Positions 11,546 through 21,960 of a DNA stretch of 64,000 nucleotides are shown here, in pieces. The stretch is taken from positions 77,226,499 through 77,290,498 of the forward strand of contig CAKMRJ010005745.1 in the NCBI GenBank assembly GCA_928212115.1, written 5' to 3'. Positions within the stretch are counted from its first letter, which is position 1. Each line of letters opens with the position of its first letter. The notes under the pieces are model-generated. The model had not been told where the DNA came from, did not search any database, and saw only the letters and a list, made by a program, of their open reading frames with translations. Made by a program: the position numbers and the translations under genes. The stretch comes from Lactuca virosa (taxonomy: Eukaryota > Streptophyta > Magnoliopsida > Asterales > Asteraceae).

Positions 11546-14500
11546 GACAGTATCAACATAAAATGCATTTTCACGCATGCAAATCCCTGCTTCTCTAGTT
11601 TCAGTAGTTGGCTTCTCAAGCACTCGTTTATACGCCTGTAACATCACAATATGTTATTATAAATGCTAACATGTCATGTCACATAAAATTTAAAGTTTAT
11701 AACATAAAAAATTATATACCTTTTGACAGTATTTCTTTAAACGTTCTTTCAGCTTCAGTTGTTGGTCCACTTTAGACAAATCAAGGAATGATTTTGATTT
11801 GAATCCATCAACAGCAACAACCTCAGATTCAATTTGCCTCTTCAAATGATAGTAATCACTAATACCCAAATTTTAAAATCAATAAATAGCTGTTGGTAAA
11901 TTATGTTACAATAGAGGGGTAAATCCGTAAATATGGTACCTTCTCTTTGCTGTGTATGTCTCCCAACGCCATTTCCATTCAAGTTTCCTAAGACAAGTTT
12001 TCCCAGGGCGATTGAAATCACATGCAGTGCACACTTCCTCTGTAACTATTGATGGTGGCTGACATGGCACGTTGTTATTATTTAAAAAAAAAAATGAAGT
12101 AGTTGCTAGTATGGGTAAGAAAATTATCTGTTTTTTTAATTTCTAAAAAAATGGTTAACATGCAATATACCTGAAGTCTGTTTGTTAATATAATGTTGGG
12201 ATACATTGCAGCAACATCTAGATGATAAATAAGGGGGCATTCTTCTCGAATAGGTTCATCTCTTAATGATATAAGCTGCACAAATAAATAATTACAATGA
12301 ATGTCCCATAGAGACTTTGATTGACCAATAAAATACAAAAGAAATTGTCAATTAACTATTAACATTACCTTTTCTGTAATAGTATCCTTTACTTCATCGT
12401 AATTTGAGACTGTTTCAATGTCCATTTTACCCTCCACTTTAATAGCATACTGAAGATCCCGATCAAGGTTTTCGATAAGTTGCTGTGAAAAAAGATATAT
12501 AATTTAAACTTTTAGTTATCACCCCAAGTGATGAATAATTGTAAAAGTAAAAATTCCATAAATGAGTTGTGAATTACAGTGAAAGCAGATGGATCAAGTT
12601 TGAAAGAAGTTGGAAGGTCAGATCTGAAGACACCAGTTTCCAAACACTCCACATGGCCACCAATGTATGTCTCACTCTCTAAAAGGCGCCCATTGTGGAA
12701 CTTTTCTGCTTCAGATTGGTGCTTGTTTGGACATACAACATTTGCCACGTATGCCTGCATGTACATTAAGTCCAAAACTATGTATAAAAAGAACATGTTC
12801 TTTGATGTATAGAGCTCATATAAGGTGATATTTACCCTTATATATAATATGTCCAAACCACATACCTCAACCATGAGGAGCATTTCACAAAGGGTCCCAC
12901 TTCCTTTACGCAAGACTTCATCAGGAGGCATTGGTATTATAGTTGCAAGAGAGAAAATGAAGGGATGAACATAAGTCATATACAAGTAGTATGTTGACAC
13001 AGCATCAGAAACTGAGTATGAAGCCATCATCTGAAATAAACCAAGTTTTTATTTTTCTGAAAATGGAACATATAAGAATTGTTCTAGAAAACTTAAAATT
13101 TTAAATCTCCATAGAAAACAAAATAGCAGTTGTAAAAAAGTATACCTGGGGTTTTTCCTTTGCAAAACGAACCATATCTTCAGGATTTACCTCCAATGGA
13201 TCATAGCCCAATTTGGCTTTAGTGACAGCCTGATATCATAGTAGATGATAAATTCAGTTGTAAATTTGAAAAATATTTGGATATTGAAATGAATTATAAT
13301 AATGATAATAATAATTACCTTCAAACCATGGCTTCCTTGAGGTAGATAACTATCACGTTTGACCCATGCAAAACAATCCAGATGACATGCAAATTTAGCA
13401 CGACATTCACCTTGCACTGTGTCACATTGAAACCCTAGCTCCTTCACCCCAAAAAAAATTGAGCAAAAAATAATAATAAATCCAAAGTTAGGTAAATTTC
13501 CTTGATTGTTTCCATTGATAAAACAGGATATATAAACATGAGATCCCCATAATTTTGAGATGGATATACATAAGATATTCAGCAATGATTGAATACAAAT
13601 ACAATGCTAAAATAGAATATACTAATAAAAACAATTACTATTCTAGTATACTGGAAATTGGCACTCAATTATATAACTTCAAAATTTAATGTTGACTTAC
13701 ATCCTTCATTATCAAACCATGATGAGCTGCCCTTCTTTCCATGAATGGCCAATCAAATATGTCACCATTGTATGTGACATAAATACCAGGTTTCACCTCT
13801 TTCATATGAGCAAACCATAATTTGATAAGTTCTTCCTGTAAAAAGTTATTGAAATGTTGAATCAAAGCATGCATATTAGATACCATATAAATAAAATTTG
13901 AAGGGATATTAAGAAATCACACCTCATTCTTCAAATTTGTCACTTTAAAGTATCCTTCAAATTCAGCTTTTGGAGTATATTCCAAATCCTCTACATCTTC
14001 ACCAACACACTGAAAATAATTGCAAAAGAAACCAATTAAGACCAACTTAAACTAAGTCAAATTGCAATTATCATACTTATTTGAATTTAAAGATAATGAT
14101 GCATTTATTGTATCTACCTCTCTATTAATAATAAGATATCCTCGCCCATTAACCATGTATGAGATCATCATAACTAAATCATACTCAGCATCTGGAAACT
14201 TTAATGGAAGCTTTGTGGTCTCTATGTCAAATGCACAAACATGAACTTCAGCACGTTGAAGAAGATCATGCCTCCTTTCTAACTTAACTCCATCACTCGA
14301 CACACTAACATCATACCACAATCCGCATCTTACATCTGAAAAATTATGATTGGAGTAAAATAAAGTGAGAGATGTACATTATAATAAATGATATGATATA
14401 CAAGAACTTTATTAAAAAAAAAAACAAATTATCACCTTTATCAATGGCAAAACGGACATGGTAAGGAACATCATACTCCCGTAGATCGGAAATACAATAT

Positions 14501-14924
14501 ACAAAATCTTGGATTTGCTCTTTTCTGTGAAGTCAAGAACAGAAATCAGGTTAAACGTTTTGAAATTGCTACAAGCTCCTTTCTAAAGAAGTACTTATAA
14601 AAACTTTCAAGATTCAATCAGGAAATGCATACTGTTTGCCTGCTATTATGGACTCATATGCCTCTGAAGCATTAGACTTTTTTTGATTTCTTTCAACCAC
14701 GTGCATCAGGTCACGCTTTACATCCATCAATTGTTGTACAGTGTCAAATGATATCTTTAAGTAAGTTTTCCTCAATCCAGAAAGATGGTTTTTCTGTAAG
14801 TAGCATTGAAGAGTCATTGGTATAGCTTTTGCAATATGATTATAGTTTGACATGTTAAACCTGATCATTTGTAAAGCATAATATAATGGCTTACAAGATC
14901 AAGGTCCTCTTTCTCCACTATTTG

Positions 14925-15609
14925 TATGGAAAAGTTGCCTCCAAAATTAGCAAGTGGCAAATAGTTTAGGGGTTATTTCAGTAACTTATTATTTACTATT
15001 CATAGTTTGACTATGAATAGTAATATATATGGTAATTGAATATTGATGGACGGCATATATATTGATATGTCAAAAATGGCGGCTCCATTTGAATTGAATT
15101 CTTTGACTACGCAACAGTCGGCCAAATAATTGTTTTGCTAAACAATTGTTTATTATTGTCAATGGACGGCAAATTTGGACGGTAAAAAAGTTGTCAAACA
15201 TTACGGCAATTTGGTGTTAATTGGAAGAAACTTTACGGCTACTCTCCCTATAAATATCTGTGTTGCAGCAGAACAATAGCGTAGAACACAACCAAAAATC
15301 ATTGAAGTATATATAGAAAAGCATTACATATATATATACTGATACACCACCGTATATTTTAGCTCTCCCATTCTATTTGTAATCTCTTTCATAATCCCTG
15401 TAAACACTGCAAATTATAGTGAATTGTTTCTCGGCTTCCTCCGCCCGTGGTTTTTTCCCGATTTGGGTTTCCACGTAAATTCCTGTGTCTCTATTCTATT
15501 TATTTTATTCGTATTACGTTGTGATTATTACGCTTTGATAATTTTTGATCCCATTCCGCATTGAGCTAATATTATTTAAGTCAATTTGGATCCGTCGTAT
15601 TTTACAACA
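14925..15609 (+). repeat. 5' LTR of the Copia element in POLE
   Basis: It starts TATGGAAAAG (the right copy has TGTGGAAAAG, so the terminal TG has mutated to TA) and ends ACAACA. It holds a TATA box (TATAAATA, 15249-15256), about 360 bp upstream of the LTR end, and a perfect 13-bp hairpin at 14994-15022. Confidence 0.95.
14994..15022. repeat. Perfect 13-bp hairpin in the LTR
   Basis: TACTATTCATAGT, loop TTG, then ACTATGAATAGTA. The same hairpin is intact in the right LTR at 19907-19935. Confidence 0.9.
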
Positions 15610-15611
15610 AT

Positions 15612-15623
15612 TGGTATCAGAGC
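15612..15623 (+). promoter_or_regulatory. Primer-binding site (initiator tRNA-Met type)
   Basis: TGGTATCAGAGC begins two bases after the 5' LTR. It is the standard plant primer-binding site complementary to the 3' end of initiator tRNA-Met. Confidence 0.9.
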
Positions 15624-15674
15624 ATCCGGGTTGTGATATTAGCTCGTTGGGATCATTTTATCAAGTAATTAATC

Positions 15675-16640
15675 ATGTCTTCGGTAAAATACGATATTCC
15701 ACTACTGGATCGTAACACCCGATTTCCGTTGTGGCAAGTAAAGATGAGACACATTCTCATTCAGATGGATTTACACAAGGCGCTCTTGGGTTTCAATAAG
15801 ATGCCCGATACATGGACCGAAGAAGAAAAGGAGATGAAAGATCTGAAGGCTTTATCCCAAATTCGTTTGCACTTGTCAAACGATGTTTTGCAAGATGTTC
15901 TAAAAGAAACGTCAGCGGCTTCTTTATGGCTAAAGTTGGAACAACTGTTGATGACCAAAAGCTTACCAAACAAGTTGCATTTGAAGCAACGATTGTTCAA
16001 TCTCAAGATGATTGAAGGAGGCTCTTTAACTGAACATATATCCACATTTAAAGAGTTAGTAAATAACTTAGAGAATATGGATGTTCAGTATGAAGATGAA
16101 GATTTGGCTCTATTCTTACTATCGTCGTTGCCAGAATCCTATAGCCATTTTCGTGATACTATTATCTATAGCCGTGACACTCTAGTTTTAGATGAAGTCT
16201 ATACAGCTTTGGATTCCAAAGAGAAGATGAAGCATATTACTGGTGGTGGTTCAAGTGATGCTAAAGCCGAAGGTTTGAATGCCAGAGGAAGAACAACAGA
16301 GAGAAGTAGAACTTCTCAATCTTCCAACAGAACCAGATCCAAGTCAAAAGGCAAACGAAAGTTTTGCAACTATTGTCACAAGAAGGGACACGTGCTTGAA
16401 GAATGCTTCAAGTTGAAGAACAAAGAAAAAGAGAAGACGGCAGCAAATGGTAAACAAGCTAGCACTTCGGGTGAAGCCGATCTAGCTGAGGTCGAAGGTA
16501 TTGGAGAACTTTTGACAGTTTATTCAGATAAACTGGATTCCACTGGTGATTGGATACTCGACTCTGGTTGTACTTTTCATATGTGTCACAACAAAAGTTG
16601 GTTTACACATTTGAAAAGGTTAACCAGGGCTATGTGTTGA
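15675..16640 (+). CDS. Copia Gag and start of protease
   Basis: The 321-codon frame begins MSSVKYDIPLLDRNTRFPLW, typical of the UBN2-type Copia Gag. Residues 1-190 are the helical Gag body. Residues about 231-247 form the CCHC knuckle (CNYCHKKGHVLEEC). Near residue 294 comes the protease active-site motif ILDSGCTFHM. The frame then terminates after a one-base slip near 16610-16625, and the rest of protease continues in the frame of the next entry. Gag packages the element RNA; the protease would process the polyprotein. Confidence 0.9.
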   Translation: MSSVKYDIPLLDRNTRFPLWQVKMRHILIQMDLHKALLGFNKMPDTWTEEEKEMKDLKALSQIRLHLSNDVLQDVLKETSAASLWLKLEQLLMTKSLPNKLHLKQRLFNLKMIEGGSLTEHISTFKELVNNLENMDVQYEDEDLALFLLSSLPESYSHFRDTIIYSRDTLVLDEVYTALDSKEKMKHITGGGSSDAKAEGLNARGRTTERSRTSQSSNRTRSKSKGKRKFCNYCHKKGHVLEECFKLKNKEKEKTAANGKQASTSGEADLAEVEGIGELLTVYSDKLDSTGDWILDSGCTFHMCHNKSWFTHLKRLTRAMC

Positions 16641-18030
16641 TGGGTAACAATACTACATGTCCAGTTCTTGGACATGGTACAGTCAGGATCCGTATGTTTG
16701 ACGGAGTTATTCGAACCATGGGGGATGTTAGATATGTTCCTGACCTCAGAAGAAACTTGTTATCTCTCAGTTCCTTTGACAAAAAGGGATACGAGTTTGC
16801 TGGTAAAGGTGGAGTTCTCAGGGTATTCAAAGACGGTTCCGACAAACTGAGAGCCGAACGAAAAACCTCAGATCTTTACTTTCTTGACGGGCAAACAATT
16901 TCGAGTGATGCTGCTGTTGTTTCAAAGTCTCTTTCTGATCCAGATCAGTCCCGTCTTTGGCACCTTCGACTCGGCCATATGAGTTTTCAAGGCATGTCAG
17001 AATTGAGTCGAAGAGGTTTACTTGGTCAACAAAAGATTGTTGATTTGGATTTCTGTGAAGACTGTGTATATGGCAAGGCAAAACGAGTAAGGTTTGCAAG
17101 TGGTATCCATACAACGAAAGGACCACTTGATTATGTTCACTCGGATTTGTGGGGACCGGCTCGAGTTGCTTCAAAAGGTGGAGCTATTTATATGCTCACT
17201 ATTATTGATGATTTCTCCAGGAAGGTGTGGTCTTTCTTCTTAAAACATAAAGGAGACGTTTTCTCTACCTTCAGAAATTGGAAAGTTCAGGTTGAAAAGC
17301 AATCAGGTCTGGTGGTAAAGTATCTTCGTACGGATAATGGACTTGAGTTTTGCTCAGAAGAGTTTAATGTCTATTGTCAAAAGGAAGGCATTACTCGACA
17401 TCGCACAGTAGTCCATTCACCTCAACAAAATGGTGTAGCTGAAAGAATGAATCGCACCATTATGGAGAAGGTCCGGTGTATGCTTTCTAATTCCAAATTG
17501 CCAAAGTCTTTTTGGGCGGAGGCTGCTTCGACTGCTTGCTATGTTATCAACCGATCACCGTCACGAGCAATCGAGAAGAAAACTCCGTTTGAATTATGGT
17601 CCGGTAAACCTGCAAATTATTCAGATTTAAAACCATTCGGATGTCCAGCATATGATGGGAAGCTAGAACCAAGAGCAATCAAATGCGTTTTTCTTGGGTA
17701 CAATCAAGGTGTAAAGGGTTACAAGTTATGGAGCTTTGATTTGAAGAAAATTATCATCTCAAGAGATGTTACTTTTGATGAGTCTGCTATATTTCAACCA
17801 GTTGCTGACTCTTCTAAAAGAACAGATGCATCAGATGTATCATCCGAAGCAAATAAAGAGAATGCTCAAATGGAGGTGGAGCTTCCTACTTCACCTACCA
17901 CTAATCAGAGTACAAATCAGCATCAAGATTCTTCTTCGTCGGATGAGCATGTTGTTGGTGAAGATTCAACACCTTCACAACACAAGCTACTACTCCAAGC
18001 ATTGCAAGAGATAGACCGAGAAGACATATT
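16620..18030 (+). CDS. Copia protease remainder and integrase, frameshifted
   Basis: The frame carries the post-protease block (NLLSLSSFDKKGYEF), the GAG-pre-integrase zinc motif (HLRLGHMSFQGM ... CEDCVYGK) and the integrase catalytic core. The core acids sit in SDLWGPA and RTDNGLEF, with Glu in GVAERMNRTI. The integrase inserts the cDNA into the genome. After a Ser/Gln-rich linker the meaningful frame is lost between about 17960 and 18030; the open frame continues to 18184 as a nonsense extension (a Leu/Ile-rich tail). Confidence 0.9.
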
Positions 18031-18060
18031 ATTCCTCCGAAGAGGTATGCTGAATCTGAT

Positions 18061-19674
18061 TTGGTTGCCTATGCTTTTATTGTTGCTGATAATATTGAGT
18101 CTGCAACGGAGCCTGCAAATTATGACGAGGCTATCAAATCTGAAGACTCAAATGATTGGATGCTCGCTATGCAAAATGAGATGAAATCCTTGCAGCGAAA
18201 CAGTACTTGGAATTTAGTTCCTATTCCGAAAGGGAAGAGACCAGTTAAATGCAAGTGGGTCTACAAGCTCAAGGAACCTGTCAACCCAAATGATAAACCA
18301 AGATACAAAGCTCGGTTAGTAGCTAAAGGCTACAGTCAGATTCCTGGTATTGATTACACTGACATTTATTCCCCAGTTGTCAAACATACTTCCATTCGTG
18401 TATTGTTGGGGTTGGTTGCTTCTAATGATTTTGAGTTAGAACAACTTGATGTCACTACAACTTTCCTAAATGGTGAGCTTGAGGAAGAGATTTTTTTGCA
18501 ACAACCTGAAGGTTTTGTAGTTCCTGGAAAGGAGAACTACGTATGCAAATTGAACAAAACTCTTTATGGCCTCAAGCAGTCTCCTAGACAATGGTACAAG
18601 AGGTTCGATTCTTTCATGACCAGTCACAAATTCAGCAGGTGCACCTATGATAGCTGCGTTTGTTTTAAGAAAGGTGACAATGGTTCAAAGATCTACTTAC
18701 TCTTGTACGTGGATGACATGTTGATTGCAGCGAAAGATATGAAGGAGATTCAGAAGTTAAAAGACCAGTTGAAAGCTGAATTTGAAATGAAGGACTTAGG
18801 AGCTGCCAAAAAGATTTTAGGTATGGAAATTATTCGTGACAGGAAGTCTAGGATCTTGCATCTTTCTCAGAAAAGTTATATTGAGAAAGTCCTAAGACGC
18901 TTCAGTATGCACGAAGCAAAGTCTGTCAACACACCTTTTGCAGCTCATTTCAAGCTATCATCCGCTTTGAGTCCTACTAATGAGACTGATATGGCTTACA
19001 TGACACGTGTTCCATACTCTAGTGCTGTTGGATCTTTGATGTATGCTATGATCTGCACGCGCCCTGATTTGGCTTATGCTGTTAGCATGGTTAGTAGATA
19101 CATGGCGAACCCGGGGAAAGAACACTGGAAAGCAGTATTGTGGATTTTTCGTTATTTACGCGGTACGTCTTCTATGTGTTTACGTTTTGGTAAATCTAAC
19201 ACTGGGGTGTTCGGATATGTTGATTCAGATTATGGCAAAGATTTGGATAAACGAAGATCAATTACAGGGTATGTGCTTACTCTAAATGGTTGTGATGTTA
19301 GTTGGAAAGCCCAGTTACAGTCTACAGTTGCCCTGTCTTCTACCGAGGCAGAGTACATGGCGATTACAGAAGCAGTTAAGGAAGATATCTGGTTGAAGGG
19401 GTTATTTGGAGAACTCGATGATAGAATAAAGGTGACCACAGTTTTCTGTGACAACCAGAGTGCTATCTTCTTGAGTAAAGATCAAATGTTTCATGACCGA
19501 ACAAAGCATATTGATATTCGTTATCATTTTGTGCGGGATATCATTGAAAAAGGTGATTGTGTTGTGGACAAGATTCATACAGATTATAATCCCGCTGATA
19601 TGTTCACTAAAAGTCTTCCTATAGCCAAGTTCAAATTATGTTTGGACATGGTGGGTGTTTCTGATCGCAGTTGA
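18061..19674 (+). CDS. Copia reverse transcriptase and RNase H
   Basis: The 537-codon frame includes the RT entry (WKWVYKLKEP-like block read as CKWVYKLKEP), the fingers (KARLVAKGYSQ), the catalytic YVDDML, and RNase H signatures (DSDYGKD, SSTEAEYMAI, CDNQSAIFL, RTKHIDIRYHFVRD). It ends with the usual Copia C-terminus after DMFTKSLP. All motifs are intact. The true start of this domain is upstream in the preceding frame, because the element uses one polyprotein; the start at 18061 is only the first ATG. Confidence 0.9.
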   Translation: MVAYAFIVADNIESATEPANYDEAIKSEDSNDWMLAMQNEMKSLQRNSTWNLVPIPKGKRPVKCKWVYKLKEPVNPNDKPRYKARLVAKGYSQIPGIDYTDIYSPVVKHTSIRVLLGLVASNDFELEQLDVTTTFLNGELEEEIFLQQPEGFVVPGKENYVCKLNKTLYGLKQSPRQWYKRFDSFMTSHKFSRCTYDSCVCFKKGDNGSKIYLLLYVDDMLIAAKDMKEIQKLKDQLKAEFEMKDLGAAKKILGMEIIRDRKSRILHLSQKSYIEKVLRRFSMHEAKSVNTPFAAHFKLSSALSPTNETDMAYMTRVPYSSAVGSLMYAMICTRPDLAYAVSMVSRYMANPGKEHWKAVLWIFRYLRGTSSMCLRFGKSNTGVFGYVDSDYGKDLDKRRSITGYVLTLNGCDVSWKAQLQSTVALSSTEAEYMAITEAVKEDIWLKGLFGELDDRIKVTTVFCDNQSAIFLSKDQMFHDRTKHIDIRYHFVRDIIEKGDCVVDKIHTDYNPADMFTKSLPIAKFKLCLDMVGVSDRS

Positions 19675-19826
19675 GCCTGAAGGCTCGTAGGTGGAGGAAG
19701 TATTATTTATTTTTCGGAAACAATTTTTTCTCTATATAAAATTGCAGGTTCTTATGGACGTTTTAGAGTTTGATGAGCTATAGGTTTTGACTAATCGTAA
19801 AGCATGACTTGCTTAATTTTGATGTC

Positions 19827-19837
19827 AAGGTGGAGAT
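19827..19837 (+). promoter_or_regulatory. Polypurine tract
   Basis: AAGGTGGAGAT directly precedes the 3' LTR and is the expected plus-strand primer. Confidence 0.8.
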
Positions 19838-20237
19838 TGTGGAAAAGTTGCCTCCAAAATTAGCAAGTGGCAAATAGTTCAGGGGTTATTTCAGTAACTT
19901 ATCATTTACTATTCATAGTTTGACTATGAATAGTAATATATATGGTAATTGAATATTGATGGACGGCATATATATTGATATGTCAAAAATGGCGGCTCCA
20001 TTTGAATTGAATTCTTTGACTACGCAACAGTCGGCCAAATAATTGTTTTGCTAAACAATTGTTTATTATTGTCAATGGACGGCAAATTTGGACGGTAAGA
20101 AAGTTGTCAAACATTACGGCAATTTGGTGTTAATTGGAAGAAACTTTACGGCTACTCTCCCTATAAATATCTGTGTTGCAGCAGAACAATAGCGTAGAAC
20201 ACAACCAAAAATCATTGAAGTATATATAGAAAAGCAT

Positions 20238-20292
<55 letters not shown>

Positions 20293-20562
20293 TGATACAC
20301 CACCGTATATTTTAGCTCTCCCACTCTATTTGTAATCTCTTTCATAATCCCTGTAAACACTGCAAATTATAGTGAATTGTTTCTCGGCTTCCTCCGCCCG
20401 TGGTTTTTTCCCGATTTGGGTTTCCACGTAAATTCCTGTGTCTCTATTCTATTTATTTTATTCGTATTACGTTGTGATTATTACGCTTTGATAATTTTTG
20501 ATCCCATTCCGCATTGAGCTAATATTATTTAAGTCAATTTGGATCCGTCGTATTTTACAACA
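19838..20562 (+). repeat. 3' LTR of the Copia element in POLE
   Basis: It starts TGTGGAAAAG and ends ACAACA. It is 40 bp longer than the 5' LTR because its TA microsatellite (about 20240-20291) has expanded; elsewhere it differs by only a handful of transitions. Confidence 0.95.
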
Positions 20563-20567
20563 ATTTG

Positions 20568-21172
20568 GATATCAGCAATTTTCCCTTCATATCTTCTTCT
20601 TAAATATGCATCAACATCCCTTTCCATCTTATCCTATAAGTTTAGAATAATCAAATGAAATGGTTTAACAACATGGTTGGCTTAGTGATCTACTAGAATC
20701 ATTTCCATATAGGCATACCTTCGTAGCAGCATAAAAATAAGGTCTGAACTTGTATTTGGCTTTAAAAGTCGAACCATCCTGTTATCAAAATCAAGTGGAG
20801 ATTAGATATCACTTCGATGTGACGAGGGTTAAAATCAATTATAGAAAAAACACCTGGCAAACTAAATAAAGATCGACACAGCTATACACTTTGTGAGTGT
20901 ATTGGTCCTCCCACGATGACTACAGAAAAATGAAATCGAGTCAATGAGTTCCAACCATGCTTCGATTCGAAAACAGGTTTCATGGAAACAGAACTGTATG
21001 AACTTACGGAAGCAAATGTGAGTAGCCAGCCGAGGCGTTTTTCTCCTTCAGTGAATAGATCAAAGCCGAGCTTGGTCTCAAGCTTTTCTTCGCCTGAGAG
21101 AATAACTTTCTGTTTCTTGGAAATCCTTGTGTCTTTGCTATCTACTCTTCTTCTTCGGTTATCGCCGATCAT
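20568..21172 (-). pseudogene. POLE (POL2): POLE copy exons 1-4 (N-terminus), up to the Copia insertion
   Basis: Exon 1 is 21008-21172 (starts MIGDNRRRR, contains KLGFDLFTEGEKRLGWLLTF). Exon 2 is 20854-20919 (SSWEDQYTHKVYSCVDLY). Exon 3 is 20719-20778 (DGSTFKAKYKFRPYFY). Exon 4 begins at 20633 (DKMERDVDAYLRRRYEGK) and is cut at the target site 20563-20567. All junctions are GT-AG. The ATG at 21172 is the family start by position relative to the conserved KLGF/LGWLLTF block. Confidence 0.85.
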
Positions 21173-21309
21173 TTTTGGAAAAGTGTAACAGAGATCCGGA
21201 TTGATGAAGCAGGGGATAGATGACAGGAACCCTTGGTAAATGGGGGATTTGGGGCGGGTGTTAGAAAATCCCGGGAGAATCGGAGAAGGGTCATACCGGA
21301 TACGTATGT

Positions 21310-21317
21310 TTTCCCGC
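21310..21317 (-). promoter_or_regulatory. E2F-type site upstream of the POLE copy
   Basis: TTTCCCGC (plus strand) matches the plant E2F/DP consensus TTTSSCGC and lies about 140 bp upstream of the POLE start codon. E2F sites at such distances are typical of S-phase replication genes, which fits the gene's ancestry. Function is inferred from sequence only. Confidence 0.55.
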
Positions 21318-21339
21318 TATTTTGTCGAATATGAAATTG

Positions 21340-21960
21340 CATTTTTTTAATTTAAACTTCTAGCGTGTTATATACTTTTTAGATAAATTACACAAATAGT
21401 CCATGTGATGTACAAAAATTTACATGTTTAATACAAAACCTTCTTTCTTATGAGAATAGTCCATATGGTTTCAATTTTTTGTGTGATTGATCATTCTCCA
21501 TTTAAAATGACATTCTACCTTTTTTAATTTATTTTTTTTCTTAACTTACGTTTATATTTTTCTAAATAAAGAAAAACATAAAGGACCCTGCCACCCTTCC
21601 CATCCGCCCACCTCGTCTTCTTCCTAACAGACCTCACCATCTATCTCTCTCCCCTATAAAAATACAAATTGAACCTCCGTCTCTATCTAAACATCACCGT
21701 AAAACATCAAGGCAATCAATATTCATGAATGTGTTGGTGATAATAACATTAAAAGCAGTTGGTTTACTTTCTGGTACATACCTTCTATCTTTTCAATTAC
21801 CTATGTAATTCATCAATTATAAGGACAATGTTCCACTATGTTGTATCTTCGTTTTCTTAAGTGACATTATACACTATTTTTTAAAAGCATATATCTCCTA
21901 CATACTTTATGTGCATAAAGTATATCTACCAACTTTTAACTTTATAACCTAACAAAACTT
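21340..21960. mobile_element. Possible left-end fragment of a MULE-like element, otherwise no gene
   Basis: From about 21382 the sequence has the style of terminal regions of non-autonomous Mutator-like elements: AATAGTCCATGTGATG, then AATAGTCCATATGGTTT, then a GC-richer core with CCACCCTTCCCATCCGCCC. It resembles in layout, not in detail, the complete MULE at 55935-57370. I did not find its right end. No gene is seen. Confidence 0.35.

Larger units (their letters stand above)
9159..14924 (-). pseudogene. POLE (POL2): POLE copy exons 4(end)-27: exonuclease and polymerase domains
   Basis: Exon 4 resumes at 14924-14895 (IVEKEDLDL). Then follow, on the minus strand: 14633-14793, 14436-14524, 14118-14335 (exonuclease motif), 13923-14009, 13701-13835, 13319-13441, 13146-13229, 12866-13030, 12578-12754, 12369-12482, 12171-12275 (motif A), 11940-12058, 11720-11858, 11541-11635, 11268-11453 (contains the TAA), 10989-11165 (motif C), 10807-10894, 10623-10703, 10400-10543, 10184-10279, 9805-10005, 9387-9441 and 9159-9301. 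Summed lengths return to phase 0 wherever expected, which supports the model. One intron (after 11541) uses a GC donor. Confidence 0.85.
14925..20562 (+). mobile_element. Complete Tnt1-like Ty1/copia retrotransposon inside POLE exon 4
   Basis: The element is 5638 bp with LTRs of 685 and 725 bp, flanked by the 5-bp direct repeat ATTTG (14920-14924 and 20563-20567). After removing the element and one ATTTG, the POLE exon reads through in frame. The order gag, protease, integrase, RT, RNase H defines Ty1/copia; gag wording suggests a Tnt1/Tork-type element (tentative). The LTRs differ by about five substitutions, all transitions, plus a 40-bp difference in a TA run, so insertion was recent. Two frameshifts make this copy unable to code for its own transposition. 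Confidence 0.95.
7946..21172 (-). pseudogene. POLE (POL2): DNA polymerase epsilon catalytic subunit, disrupted copy
   Basis: The family is the leading-strand replicative polymerase of eukaryotes, with N-terminal 3'-5' exonuclease and B-family polymerase domains and an inactive C-terminal half. About 31 exons can be read on the minus strand from the ATG at 21172. Exonuclease residues (FDIETTKLP), polymerase motif A (DVAAMYPNI), motif B region (NSFYGYVMRKG) and motif C (LDTDGIW) are all intact, and exon lengths keep frame. Four lesions argue that it is dead: a complete Copia element inside exon 4; an in-frame TAA in the polymerase domain (11411-11413); an internal frame-shifting deletion near 8715-8740 that by my estimate removes some 600 residues; and no recognisable 3' end. 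A functional paralogue must exist elsewhere, because the gene is essential. Preserved frame elsewhere suggests recent loss. Confidence 0.9.

Noticed and set aside
15612..15623. tRNA gene fragment
   Set aside because: TGGTATCAGAGC here and at 41507 is the primer-binding site of an LTR element; there is no tRNA cloverleaf around it.
20130..20360. 76-codon minus-strand frame rich in Tyr-Ile
   Set aside because: It is only the TA microsatellite of the 3' LTR translated.
7946..21172. Functional POLE gene
   Set aside because: Copia insertion in an exon, in-frame TAA, frame-shifting deletion and missing 3' end; a working paralogue must be elsewhere.
14614..21172. Treating the Copia element as lying in a POLE intron
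   Set aside because: The flanks are exon sequence on both sides and the reading frame rejoins exactly across the ATTTG duplication.
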